Positions 52,174 to 59,634 of a stretch of DNA of 64,000 nt are shown here, in pieces. The stretch lies in NCBI GenBank assembly GCA_036556905.1, contig DATBIM010000053.1, positions 62,001 to 126,000 on the forward strand, given 5' to 3'. The stretch's first letter is position 1; every line of letters begins with the position of its first letter. The notes beneath the pieces are model-generated. The model had not been told where the DNA came from. It worked only from the letters and a program-made list of their open reading frames with translations, and did not search any database. The position numbers and the translations under genes were made by a program. This stretch comes from 40CM-4-69-5 sp036556905 (GTDB taxonomy: Bacteria > Methylomirabilota > Methylomirabilia > Rokubacteriales > CSP1-6).

Positions 52174-52701
52174 TCAGGCCGCCGCCTGCTCATCCTTGGC
52201 CCGGGCCCGCCGGCGCGTCCGCCGTGCCGCCGGTTGGGGCGGTTTTCGCAGATCGGTCGAGTGTGCTCGGGCCCGGGTCGTGGCCTCGCCGACGACACCC
52301 CGAACCGCGCGCGTCGCCGCCGAGGCGATCCGATCCGCGGCCTCGAGCGCGCCATCGGCGGCCTCGCTGGCCAGGCGTCCCACATCGCGCCCCACCTCGC
52401 GCCCGGCGGTGACCGCGCCGTTCACGACGTTCTTGGCCACCCGGCTCAGATCACCACTGATCTCCTCGGCGGCACGGATCGAGCCGCGAACGGCAACGAC
52501 CGCCGTGGAGCCCAGCTCGCCGCCGATCTCCTGGATGCCACGGAGCGCCGAGACCACCGTGCCGGTCAGGACGTTCACCGCCCCGACCGACAGCGCTTCA
52601 ACGCCGGCGAACGTCGAACTGATGGCGTTGGGGATCCCGTCCGCGTCGAGCAATCCTCCTGAACGCCCGTTCATGCTTGGCTTCCTTGCTTTCCGTGCCA
52701 T
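52174..52701 (-). CDS. Phasin-like amphipathic protein, basic C-terminus
   Basis: 175 residues from ATG 52701 with AAGGAGG 8 bp upstream. The middle is a long series of amphipathic, Gly/Ala/Val-rich helices (SVGAVNVLTGTVVSALRGIQEIGG, AAEEISGDLSRVAKNVVNGAVTAG) resembling phasins or membrane-surface proteins; the tail is Lys/Arg/Pro-rich (AARRTRRRARAKDEQ), similar to histone-like tails. It could coat polyphosphate or lipid granules, but this is inference from composition and from the PhoB-type box just upstream. Confidence 0.6.
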   Translation of the reverse strand: MARKARKPSMNGRSGGLLDADGIPNAISSTFAGVEALSVGAVNVLTGTVVSALRGIQEIGGELGSTAVVAVRGSIRAAEEISGDLSRVAKNVVNGAVTAGREVGRDVGRLASEAADGALEAADRIASAATRAVRGVVGEATTRARAHSTDLRKPPQPAARRTRRRARAKDEQAAA

Positions 52702-52733
52702 GGGTACGGCCTCCTTATGCCGGCGCCCGCGTC

Positions 52734-52751
52734 CGTAACATAAACGTAACA
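52734..52751 (-). promoter_or_regulatory. PhoB-box-like direct repeat before the P-type ATPase operon
   Basis: On the minus strand TGTTACG, TTTA, TGTTACG: two identical 7-mers with a 4-bp spacer, exact 11-bp period, as in the E. coli pho box (CTGTCAT repeats). It ends 33 bp before the start codon at 52701, with CATAAG as a possible -10 between. The rest of the 210-bp gap up to 52911 shows no other clear element. Confidence 0.6.
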
Positions 52752-52911
52752 ATGGTCAGGCCAGGGGCAGCGAGGGCCACAGGGTGCAAGCAATGAACCG
52801 CAGAGTCAAGGGGTTCGCGCGTCGCAGAAACTTCACAGAGTCCGAGATACGGCGGTCACATCCGATCGGCACGCTCGAGGGCGTGGGCGATCCATTTGTG
52901 AGGAGGACTCT

Positions 52912-53703
52912 GTGAACGACGACACGTATCCGCGATTTCGTTGGCTGGAGCGCGGTGAGGGCGAGCCGGTGGTGTTCCTGCACGGCCTCATGGGTCACAT
53001 GCACTTCTGGGATACGACGCTCGACATCCTGAGCGGCGGGTGTCGGGCGCTCGCGCCGACGCTTCCCGTCTTCGATGAGGATCTTCCCGAGGTGTCCATT
53101 GCCGAGCTGGCCCGCTGGGTGGTGCGTTTCCTCGACGCACTCAATCTGGGACGCGTCGTCCTGGGTGGCAACTCGCTGGGCGGTCACGTCGCCCTGGCCA
53201 CCACCCTGGTCTTTCCCACCCGAGTCGCGGGACTCGTCCTCACCGGTTCGTCGGGTCTCTTCGAGCGGGGCTTCACCCGCGAGGGCTCGCACCGCCCGTC
53301 CAGTGAGTACGTGCGGCGGAAGATGGAAGACGTGTTCTACGATCGGCGCCTGGTGACGCCCAATTGGGTGGAGGCCGTCCGCGGCACCCTCACGAACCGG
53401 GCGACCGCGCTCCGGGTGCTGCGCTTCGCCCGGGCGGCCAAGCGTGACAACGTGGGGCACGACCTGGGAGTGATCGACGTGCCGACGCTGCTGGTGTGGG
53501 GCGCCGAGGATCGCATCACGCCGCCGGCCGTCGCCGGGCGCTTCGCCGCGCTCATCCCGAGTTCCCGGCTGGTGTTTTTGCGGCGGTGTGGCCACGCGCC
53601 CATGCTGGAGCAGCCGGAGGCGTTCGGCGCCGTGGTGCGGGCCTGGCTGGAGGATATGGCCCTCATCGGGAGCGGCGCTCTCCCTGACCACGGGCTTCGA
53701 TGA
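52912..53703 (+). CDS. Alpha/beta hydrolase
   Basis: 263 residues. Oxyanion VFLHGLMGHMHFWD, nucleophile elbow GGNSLGGH (Ser about residue 86), acid WGAEDRITPP and catalytic His in CGHAPMLEQPE: complete triad. Esterase, lactonase or C-C hydrolase of small substrates. GTG start with AGGAGG 7 bp upstream. Overlaps the GH3-type gene by 4 bp (ATGA), so the two probably act together. Confidence 0.88.
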   Translation: MNDDTYPRFRWLERGEGEPVVFLHGLMGHMHFWDTTLDILSGGCRALAPTLPVFDEDLPEVSIAELARWVVRFLDALNLGRVVLGGNSLGGHVALATTLVFPTRVAGLVLTGSSGLFERGFTREGSHRPSSEYVRRKMEDVFYDRRLVTPNWVEAVRGTLTNRATALRVLRFARAAKRDNVGHDLGVIDVPTLLVWGAEDRITPPAVAGRFAALIPSSRLVFLRRCGHAPMLEQPEAFGAVVRAWLEDMALIGSGALPDHGLR

Positions 53704-55199
53704 TTGCTCGGGCCGGGGGGGCGCTGCTCGAGCGGCTGGCCAGCCGGCGGCGGCGGACGCTGGAACACGCGTGGCGTGCTCCCGCCGATGTCCAGGAGGC
53801 GGCGCTTCACCGCCTCGTCGCCTGTGCCCGCGACACCGAGTTCGGCCGCGCCCACGATTTCGTCGGAATCCGTTCGGTGGCCGACTACCAGGCTCGTGTC
53901 CCTCTGCGTCGGTACCTGGATTTTCGGCGGTACTGGCAGCGCGCGCTCCAGGGTGTGCCAGACGTGACCTGGCCGGGGCGGCCTCGCCACTGGGTGAAGA
54001 CGTCGGGCACCACCGCTGGGGACAAGCTCATCCCGGTCACGACTGACGCGCTGGCCTCTCACCGGCAAGGTGGTTGGGACGCGCTGTTCATGGCGGTCGA
54101 GCGCACGGGCGGGGCGCAGCTCCTGGGTGGGGCCATGCTCTTTCTCGGCGGTACCAGTCAGCTCACCCCGATCGGCGACGGCGCGCTGGTCGGCGACCTG
54201 TCGGGGCTGGCCGTCCGCCGGCTGCCCCCGGGCTTGCGTGGACGCTACTCACCGGGGCCCGATATCGCGGCGATTCCCGATTGGCCGACACGACTCGCCC
54301 GTATCGCCGAGCGGGTGGCCGGCCAGGACTTGCGGCTGCTCTCGGGGATGCCCTCCTGGATGCTGCTCGTCCTGGAGCACGTGGCCCGCCGCCGCAGCCT
54401 GAGGGCCTGCTGGCCGGACCTCCGCGTCTTCATTCATGGCGGCGTGGCATTCGGGCCGTACCGTTCGGCCTTCGAGCAATGGTTGGACCGTCGCCTGGAG
54501 TACGTCGAGGTCTACCCCGCCTCCGAGGGCTTCGTGGCGGTACAGACGGAACGGACTGGCGGCCTCAGCGTGATGGTGGACCATGGCGTCTTCTACGAGT
54601 TCGTCCCCCTCGAGGAGCTCGAGGCACCCCGGCCGCGACGACTCACGGTGGCCGAGGTTGAGCTCGGCCCGGCCTATGCGGTGGTCTTGACGACTCCGGC
54701 CGGGCTCTGGTCGTACGTGCTCGGCGACACCGTGCGCTTCACCGGGCGCGACCCTCTGCGACTTCTCATCACCGGACGCATCCGGCACTTCGTCAATGCC
54801 TTCGGCGAGAACGTGATCGTTGAAGAGGTGGAGAGGGCGCTGCTGGGAGCCTGCGCCAAGGCCGGTGGGGAGGTCGTGGAATTCACCGTGGCCCCGCGCT
54901 ATCCGACGACCACCGAGGCTCGCGGGGGTCACGACTGGCTGGTGGAGTTCCGGGTGCCGCCGGGCGACGGGCCGGCGTTCGCGCGGGCGCTCGATGAGAC
55001 CCTCATCACCCTGAACACCGATTACCGCACCAAGCGAAGAGCCGATGTGGGGATGCTGCCGCCCCGCCTGATCGTCCTGCCTCCGGGCAGCTTCCACCAC
55101 TGGCTGCAGCAGAGGGGCAAGCTCGGCGATCAGCACAAGGTGCCCCGGGTGACGAACGATCGCGCCGTGGCCGATGCGCTGCTCAGGAATCGCGGTTGA
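53700..55199 (+). CDS. GH3-type acyl-amido synthetase
   Basis: 499 residues. P-loop WVKTSGTTAGDKLIPVT, YPASEGFVAVQ and LGDTVRF match the GH3 family of adenylating enzymes, known from plants (auxin/jasmonate-amino-acid conjugation) and from many bacteria. The Lys in the last block (HKVPRV) fits catalysis. Substrate unknown; the coupled alpha/beta hydrolase might cleave the same acyl conjugates. Cytoplasmic. Confidence 0.87.
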   Translation: MIARAGGALLERLASRRRRTLEHAWRAPADVQEAALHRLVACARDTEFGRAHDFVGIRSVADYQARVPLRRYLDFRRYWQRALQGVPDVTWPGRPRHWVKTSGTTAGDKLIPVTTDALASHRQGGWDALFMAVERTGGAQLLGGAMLFLGGTSQLTPIGDGALVGDLSGLAVRRLPPGLRGRYSPGPDIAAIPDWPTRLARIAERVAGQDLRLLSGMPSWMLLVLEHVARRRSLRACWPDLRVFIHGGVAFGPYRSAFEQWLDRRLEYVEVYPASEGFVAVQTERTGGLSVMVDHGVFYEFVPLEELEAPRPRRLTVAEVELGPAYAVVLTTPAGLWSYVLGDTVRFTGRDPLRLLITGRIRHFVNAFGENVIVEEVERALLGACAKAGGEVVEFTVAPRYPTTTEARGGHDWLVEFRVPPGDGPAFARALDETLITLNTDYRTKRRADVGMLPPRLIVLPPGSFHHWLQQRGKLGDQHKVPRVTNDRAVADALLRNRG

Positions 55200-55237
55200 G
55201 GATCCCGGCTGACGGCGCCGGATCGGTTCGAACCGGC

Positions 55238-55615
55238 ATGCGCACACTGGCGTTGATCGCGCACGACAACAAAAAGGTGGATCTTCTCGCCTGGGCGACC
55301 TTCAACCGCGAGACCCTTGGCCGCTTCGGCCTGGTGGCGACCCGCCACACGGCGCGCGTGCTCCGCGACAAGGTAGGGCTCGAGACCGCAGAGCTGTTGA
55401 GCGGTCCCGAGGGAGGTGACGCCCAGATAGCCGCCCTGATCGCCACCGGGCAGGTGGACGCCGTCTTCTTCTTCGTGGACCCGTTGAGCGCGCTCCCGCA
55501 CGACCCTGACGTGCGGGCCCTGCTCCGGGTCTGCAACGTCCACTGTGTGCCACTGGCGACGAACGTAGCGACGGCGGATCACATCATCGCCGGGCTCGGC
55601 GCCGAATGCCGGTGA
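55238..55615 (+). CDS. mgsA: Methylglyoxal synthase
   Basis: 125 residues from ATG 55238. Family blocks ALIAHDNKK, the phosphate-binding LLSGPEGGDAQIAALI, FFFVDPLSALPHDPDVRALLR and CNVHCVPLATNVATAD with the catalytic Asp. Converts dihydroxyacetone phosphate to methylglyoxal and free phosphate; the family enzyme is inhibited by phosphate, so it works when phosphate is scarce, fitting the neighbouring ppk-ppx and pho boxes. Confidence 0.95.
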   Translation: MRTLALIAHDNKKVDLLAWATFNRETLGRFGLVATRHTARVLRDKVGLETAELLSGPEGGDAQIAALIATGQVDAVFFFVDPLSALPHDPDVRALLRVCNVHCVPLATNVATADHIIAGLGAECR

Positions 55616-55698
55616 CCGGGTCGAACGTCACGCGTTCGTCATCATCGCGTAACACCGCGGCGGCAGGATTCCGGCTGACAGTTGGCCAAGGGGGCCGT

Positions 55699-56406
55699 GT
55701 GATCGAAGTGCTCGGAATCGGCATCGCCGACGGCGCGACCGACTGGCTGATGCGTCGCGTGTGTGCCCGCATCAGCCCGGGCGCCCTGACGCTGGTAGTG
55801 TCCCCACGAGCCCAGGGGCGGCGGGCGTTCCTGGACGCGCTGGCCGGCCGCCGGGTGCCTCAAGAGGGACGGGTCTGGGTGAACGGGATCCCGGTGACGC
55901 GGGAGACCGCGGGCTGGCTCCGCCGGAGGGTCGCCGAGGTGGAGTTGTCGGCGCCGCTGCTCGAGCACCGGTCGCTGCTCTGGAATACGCTGGCCGTCGC
56001 CCCCCGTGGGCTCCGCACGATGCGGGGCTGCATCCGCCTTCCTCAGCCGGCCGCTCGACGAGCGGCCGCGGCGGCTCTCGAGAGCGTTGAGCTTGGGGGC
56101 GACGTCGGCCAGCCCGTGTCTGCTCTGCCCGGGTGGGGACGCATGCATGTGCGGATCGCGCGCGCGCTCGCGCGCCGCCCGGAATGCCTGCTGGCCCGAG
56201 AGGTGGACCTGGCCCTGCCCGCGGAGGAGGCGCAGGCCGTCCTGACCCTGCTCCGCGGCGTGGCGCGCCGCCTGTCGCTCATGGCCATCGCCAGCGTGGA
56301 GGACGAGTGGCTGGCCCATTGTGCCGGTGACCACGTGGTCACGCTGGACGGATGTGGCCTGGCCTCCACGGCGTTTGATCGACGCGATTCGGAGATCGGG
56401 GCCTAG
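55699..56406 (+). CDS. Degenerate ABC-transporter ATPase homologue (PhnC-like)
   Basis: 235 residues from GTG 55699 (AAGGGGG upstream). The fold order is that of an ABC ATPase, closest by eye to PhnC-type phosphonate transporters: LLEHRSLLWNTLAVAPRG, ALESVELGG, IARALARRPECLLA. But Walker A (GxxGxGKST) reads SPRAQGRRAF, the signature LSGGQ reads LPGWGR and Walker B LLLDEP reads LLAREVDL. All ATP-handling residues are gone while the frame is intact and codon use normal, suggesting a retained pseudo-enzyme. Overlaps the ppk stop by 4 bp (convergent). Confidence 0.6.
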   Translation: MIEVLGIGIADGATDWLMRRVCARISPGALTLVVSPRAQGRRAFLDALAGRRVPQEGRVWVNGIPVTRETAGWLRRRVAEVELSAPLLEHRSLLWNTLAVAPRGLRTMRGCIRLPQPAARRAAAAALESVELGGDVGQPVSALPGWGRMHVRIARALARRPECLLAREVDLALPAEEAQAVLTLLRGVARRLSLMAIASVEDEWLAHCAGDHVVTLDGCGLASTAFDRRDSEIGA

Positions 56407-58463
56407 CCGGAGGCGCGGAGGCCGCCGGCCAACTCGTACAGCCGTTCCTGGGAGCGGAGCGTGGGCGCGCCGTCGGCTCGGCGACGCTGGGAACTGCCCT
56501 CGGCGGTGATGATCCGCGCCTTCACCGTGTCAGCCAGCTGGATGGCCAGGATCTCGTCGATCTGGCGCTGCAGATCGGTGTCGAGGATCGGAAAGGCAAT
56601 CTCGACCCGGTGATCGAAGTTGCGGGGCATCCAGTCCGCCGAGGCCAGCCAGTACTCGGGAATCCCGGCGTTGAGGAAGTAGAAGACCCGAGCGTGCTCC
56701 AGATACCGGTCGACGATGGAGATGACCCGGATACGCTCGGAGAGGCCGGCCAGGCCCGGGCGCAGACAGCAGATCCCGCGGACGATGAGGTCGATCGTCA
56801 CGCCGGCCTGGCTCGCCGCGTAGAGCTCGACGATGATCTCGGCGTCGACCAGGCTGTTCATCTTGGCCACGATGCGGGCGGGCCGCCCATTCCGCGCATG
56901 CTCGGCCTCACGGCGGATGCGGGCCACCAGGCCCTCCCGCAGCGCGATCGGGGCCACCATCAGGTGGTGGAACAGGCGGGGGCGCGTGTAGCCGGTGAGC
57001 AGGTTGAAGAGCTCGGTGAGGTCCTCGCCAATCGTCTCCCGACAGGTCAGCAGCCCGAGATCGCTGTAGATGCCGCTCGTGCGGAGGTTGTAATTACCGG
57101 TGGCCAGGTGACAGTAACGGCGGAGCCCATCATGCTCCTGCCGGACCACCAGGCAGGCTTTGCAGTGCGTCTTGTAGCCCACCAGCCCATAGACCACGTG
57201 CGCGCCGACCTCCTCCAGCGCCCGCGCCCATCGGATGTTCGCCTCCTCGTCGAAGCGCGCCTGCAGCTCGACGAGCACCGCGACCTCCTTGCCCTGCTCG
57301 GCGGCCAGGGTAAGCGCCTGGGCGATGGGCGAGGTCGGGCTCACCCGGTAGAGCGTCATCTTGATGGCGAGGACCTTGGGATCCAGGGCCGCCTCTCGGA
57401 CGAAGCGGGTCACGACCTCGAAGGAGTGGTAGGGGTGGTGGATCAGGATGTCGCCGGCCCGGATGGCGCCCCAGATGTCGGGGGCGGCCTCGAGGGCGGG
57501 CAGGGGGTGGGGCGGCTGCGGGACATCCTTCAGCCGCGGCAGGTCCACCGCGGCGTAGAGCTGAAAGAGATCGGAGAAGGCCGTGAAGCCCTGACCGGCG
57601 AACAGATCGTCCCGGGTCAGCTCCAGCTCTTCCACGAGCGTGGCCAGGATGGCCGGCGGCAGATCGGGCTCGTACTGCAGGCGGACCGCGGTGCCCATGC
57701 GCCGTTCGCGCAGGCTCTCCTCCACGCTGGTGAGCAGACTGTCGGCCCGGGCCCGCGGGAGCTGCAGGTCGCCATCGCGGGTCACCCGAATGGCCTGGCA
57801 GGCCACGATCTGATAGCCGTGATAGAGCCGCGACAGGTGCAGCCGGATGACGTCCTCGAGGAGCATGAAGGCGTACTGCCCCGGCGGGGCCGGCACGGCC
57901 ACGAACCGCGGCACCCCCGTGGGGATGTGGACCACGGCGAGGGTTGTGTGGGGCAAGGGCGAAGGCTCGGCCGGCTGCATCGACGCGACGAGGCAGAGGG
58001 CGCGATTGCCCAGGTGCGGGAAGGGATGGCCGGGATCGATGGCCAGCGGCGTCACCACGGGGAGCAGCGTCTGCCGAAAATACGTTTCCAGAAACTGCTC
58101 CTGTTCCGCGGTGAGGTCTTTGGCCCGAAGCAGGCTCACGCCCTCCAGGGCCAGCAGCGGCTGCAGCTCGTCGAGGAAGCAGCGGTGCTGCTCCTCCACC
58201 AGCGTGTGCACCCGGGCCGAGACGGCAGCCAGCGTCTCCGCTGGAGTGAGACCGTCGGGACCGGAGGCGGTCTCGCCGGCGTGGATCAGGCGCTTGAGAG
58301 AGGCCACCCGGACCATGAAGAACTCGTCGAGGTTCGCGCTGAAGATGGCCAGAAACTTCACCCGCTCGAGCAGCGGCACCCGGGGATCCTGGGCTTCTTC
58401 GAGGACCCGGCGGTTGAACTCCAGCCAGGAGAGCTCGCGATTGACGAACTGCTCGCGACTCAT
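56403..58463 (-). CDS. ppk1: Polyphosphate kinase 1
   Basis: 686 residues, full PPK1 length. N domain NRELSWLEFNRRVLEEAQD, head domain, and two phospholipase-D-like domains with VLVELQARFDEEANIRWA, the phospho-His in KTHCKACLVVR, HLATGNYN and the second-half block MNSLVDAEIIVELYAASQAG. Makes polyphosphate from ATP at the membrane. ATGA overlap with ppx upstream, so the two are co-transcribed from the box-containing region at 59.4-59.6 kb. Confidence 0.96.
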   Translation of the reverse strand: MSREQFVNRELSWLEFNRRVLEEAQDPRVPLLERVKFLAIFSANLDEFFMVRVASLKRLIHAGETASGPDGLTPAETLAAVSARVHTLVEEQHRCFLDELQPLLALEGVSLLRAKDLTAEQEQFLETYFRQTLLPVVTPLAIDPGHPFPHLGNRALCLVASMQPAEPSPLPHTTLAVVHIPTGVPRFVAVPAPPGQYAFMLLEDVIRLHLSRLYHGYQIVACQAIRVTRDGDLQLPRARADSLLTSVEESLRERRMGTAVRLQYEPDLPPAILATLVEELELTRDDLFAGQGFTAFSDLFQLYAAVDLPRLKDVPQPPHPLPALEAAPDIWGAIRAGDILIHHPYHSFEVVTRFVREAALDPKVLAIKMTLYRVSPTSPIAQALTLAAEQGKEVAVLVELQARFDEEANIRWARALEEVGAHVVYGLVGYKTHCKACLVVRQEHDGLRRYCHLATGNYNLRTSGIYSDLGLLTCRETIGEDLTELFNLLTGYTRPRLFHHLMVAPIALREGLVARIRREAEHARNGRPARIVAKMNSLVDAEIIVELYAASQAGVTIDLIVRGICCLRPGLAGLSERIRVISIVDRYLEHARVFYFLNAGIPEYWLASADWMPRNFDHRVEIAFPILDTDLQRQIDEILAIQLADTVKARIITAEGSSQRRRADGAPTLRSQERLYELAGGLRASG

Positions 58464-59374
58464 GAGACGGGCGCTCGCCCCGCCGCGACCAGGAGCAGGC
58501 CGTCGCGGACGCCGCGCATGCAGACGGTGAGGGCGGGATAGTCTCCGGAGAGCATCAGCTCCTCGACGATCAGCGCGCCGGCCACGATGATGTCGGCGCG
58601 CTCGGCCTTGAGGCCAGGCACCCGCCGCCGCTTGCGCAGGGGCAGGGCTTCGAGCCGGGCCCGGATCCGGGTGATGTCGTGCCGGCTGAGCCTGAGACCG
58701 TGACGCTCCCGGCGATGCCGACCGCTGAGGTGGATCGCCGCCAGGGCCCGCACGGTGCCGCCAAGCCCGACCAGGGTGGACCCCGGCTCCACGGGCGGTG
58801 ACGCGGCGGCGAGCTGCTGACGGATCTCGTCGCGCAGCCTGGTGAGCTCTTGCCGGCGGGGCGGGTCATGGCGGAGAAAACGTCTCGTCGTGCGGACGAC
58901 CCCCAGGGGGAAGCTGACGGCGGCGTGGGGAAGGCCGTCCCGCACGTGGGTGAGCTGCAGGCTGCCCCCGCCGAGATCCATGACGACTCCGGCCCGGAAG
59001 CGCAGGCTCTCGAGCGCTGCCAGCGCCCCGAGGCGGGCTTCTTCGCAGCCGCTGAGCACGGCGACTTCCACACCGTGGCGGCGGCGTAGCGGCTCGAGCA
59101 GCCGATCCCGATTGCCCGCGTCGCGCACCGCCGAGGTCGCAATCGCCAGAACGCGGAGGGGCTGCCCGTTGCGCACCACGCGCAGGAAGCGGCGCACGGC
59201 GTCGAGCGTGTCGGCGATCGCTTGCCGCGGCAAGCGGCCGGATCGGCCACCGCCGAGCCGGGTCTGGGCTCGCGCCTCGCGCAATATGCGTATGTGGCGG
59301 CCGGGACCGAGCTCGGCGAGCAGAAGCCGGACGGCGTTGGAGCCTAGGTCGACGAGCGCGACCTGCCCGGGCAT
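58460..59374 (-). CDS. ppx: Ppx/GppA-family exopolyphosphatase
   Basis: 304 residues from ATG 59374 (a TTG at 59410 would add 12). ALVDLGSNAVRLLLAEL phosphate loop 1, ATSAVRDAGN, SGCEEARLGALA, VMDLGGGSLQLTHV loop 2 and GLGGTVRALAAI are the family motifs. Short, two-domain form without the C-terminal HD part of E. coli Ppx. Hydrolyses polyphosphate ends or pppGpp. Co-transcribed with ppk1, making synthesis and breakdown a unit. Confidence 0.9.
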   Translation of the reverse strand: MPGQVALVDLGSNAVRLLLAELGPGRHIRILREARAQTRLGGGRSGRLPRQAIADTLDAVRRFLRVVRNGQPLRVLAIATSAVRDAGNRDRLLEPLRRRHGVEVAVLSGCEEARLGALAALESLRFRAGVVMDLGGGSLQLTHVRDGLPHAAVSFPLGVVRTTRRFLRHDPPRRQELTRLRDEIRQQLAAASPPVEPGSTLVGLGGTVRALAAIHLSGRHRRERHGLRLSRHDITRIRARLEALPLRKRRRVPGLKAERADIIVAGALIVEELMLSGDYPALTVCMRGVRDGLLLVAAGRAPVS

Positions 59375-59433
59375 GCCCCTGAGTGTCGGAGCCGGCTCGG
59401 GGGCGGTCAAATCACAAAGCTGTTACAGCCTTG

Positions 59434-59474
59434 ATATCCACCGCTATCCACAGGCTTATGCGCAGCTATCCCCA
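59434..59474 (+). promoter_or_regulatory. Three DnaA-box-like 9-mers in phase
   Basis: ATATCCACC (59434), CTATCCACA (59444) and CTATCCCCA (59466) resemble the DnaA box TTATCCACA with 1-3 mismatches; spacings 10 and 22 bp keep them on one helix face. They lie in the less GC-rich ppx-PHP gap. No replication genes are near, so an oriC is not claimed; DnaA-type regulation of ppx-ppk is one reading. Confidence 0.3.
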
Positions 59475-59478
59475 GCAA

Positions 59479-59523
59479 CACAATATTTGCGGTGTCGTAA
59501 TGCTGGAGTAACAAGATATTGTG
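59479..59523. repeat. Inverted repeat CACAATAT / ATATTGTG
   Basis: Perfect 8-bp arms at 59479-59486 and 59516-59523, 29 bp apart, enclosing the pho-box-like repeat at 59496-59513. Could be a regulator dyad controlling the divergent ppx and PHP genes. Confidence 0.4.
59496..59513 (-). promoter_or_regulatory. Imperfect PhoB-box-like repeat before ppx-ppk
   Basis: On the minus strand TGTTACT, CCAG, CATTACG: 7-4-7 layout with 11-bp period, weaker than the boxes at 52734 and 60348 but in the orientation of ppx-ppk. A TATTGT-like -10 follows about 10 bp downstream. Confidence 0.45.
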
Positions 59524-59634
59524 GTACAGTGCCGCAGAATACAGCTCAAACGGATTGCGCGTTGAATAGCAAAGAGTTGGGTCCGGTGAATTGCGGTGGA
59601 GGACCGTGGAAAGAAGCATGAGAGGAGGCGCCGG

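Noticed and set aside
55220..55245. GGTTCGAACC as the T-arm of a tRNA
   Set aside because: It is a chance palindrome between two genes; no acceptor, D or anticodon arms can be folded around it. No tRNA or rRNA was recognised in the window.
55626..55654. Three CGTMAYV-like 7-mers with 11-bp period (CGTCACG, CGTCATC, CGTAACA) after mgsA
   Set aside because: Read as a pho-type box it would point to the minus strand, where no gene follows; half-sites are also more divergent than at 52734 and 60348. Kept only as a note.
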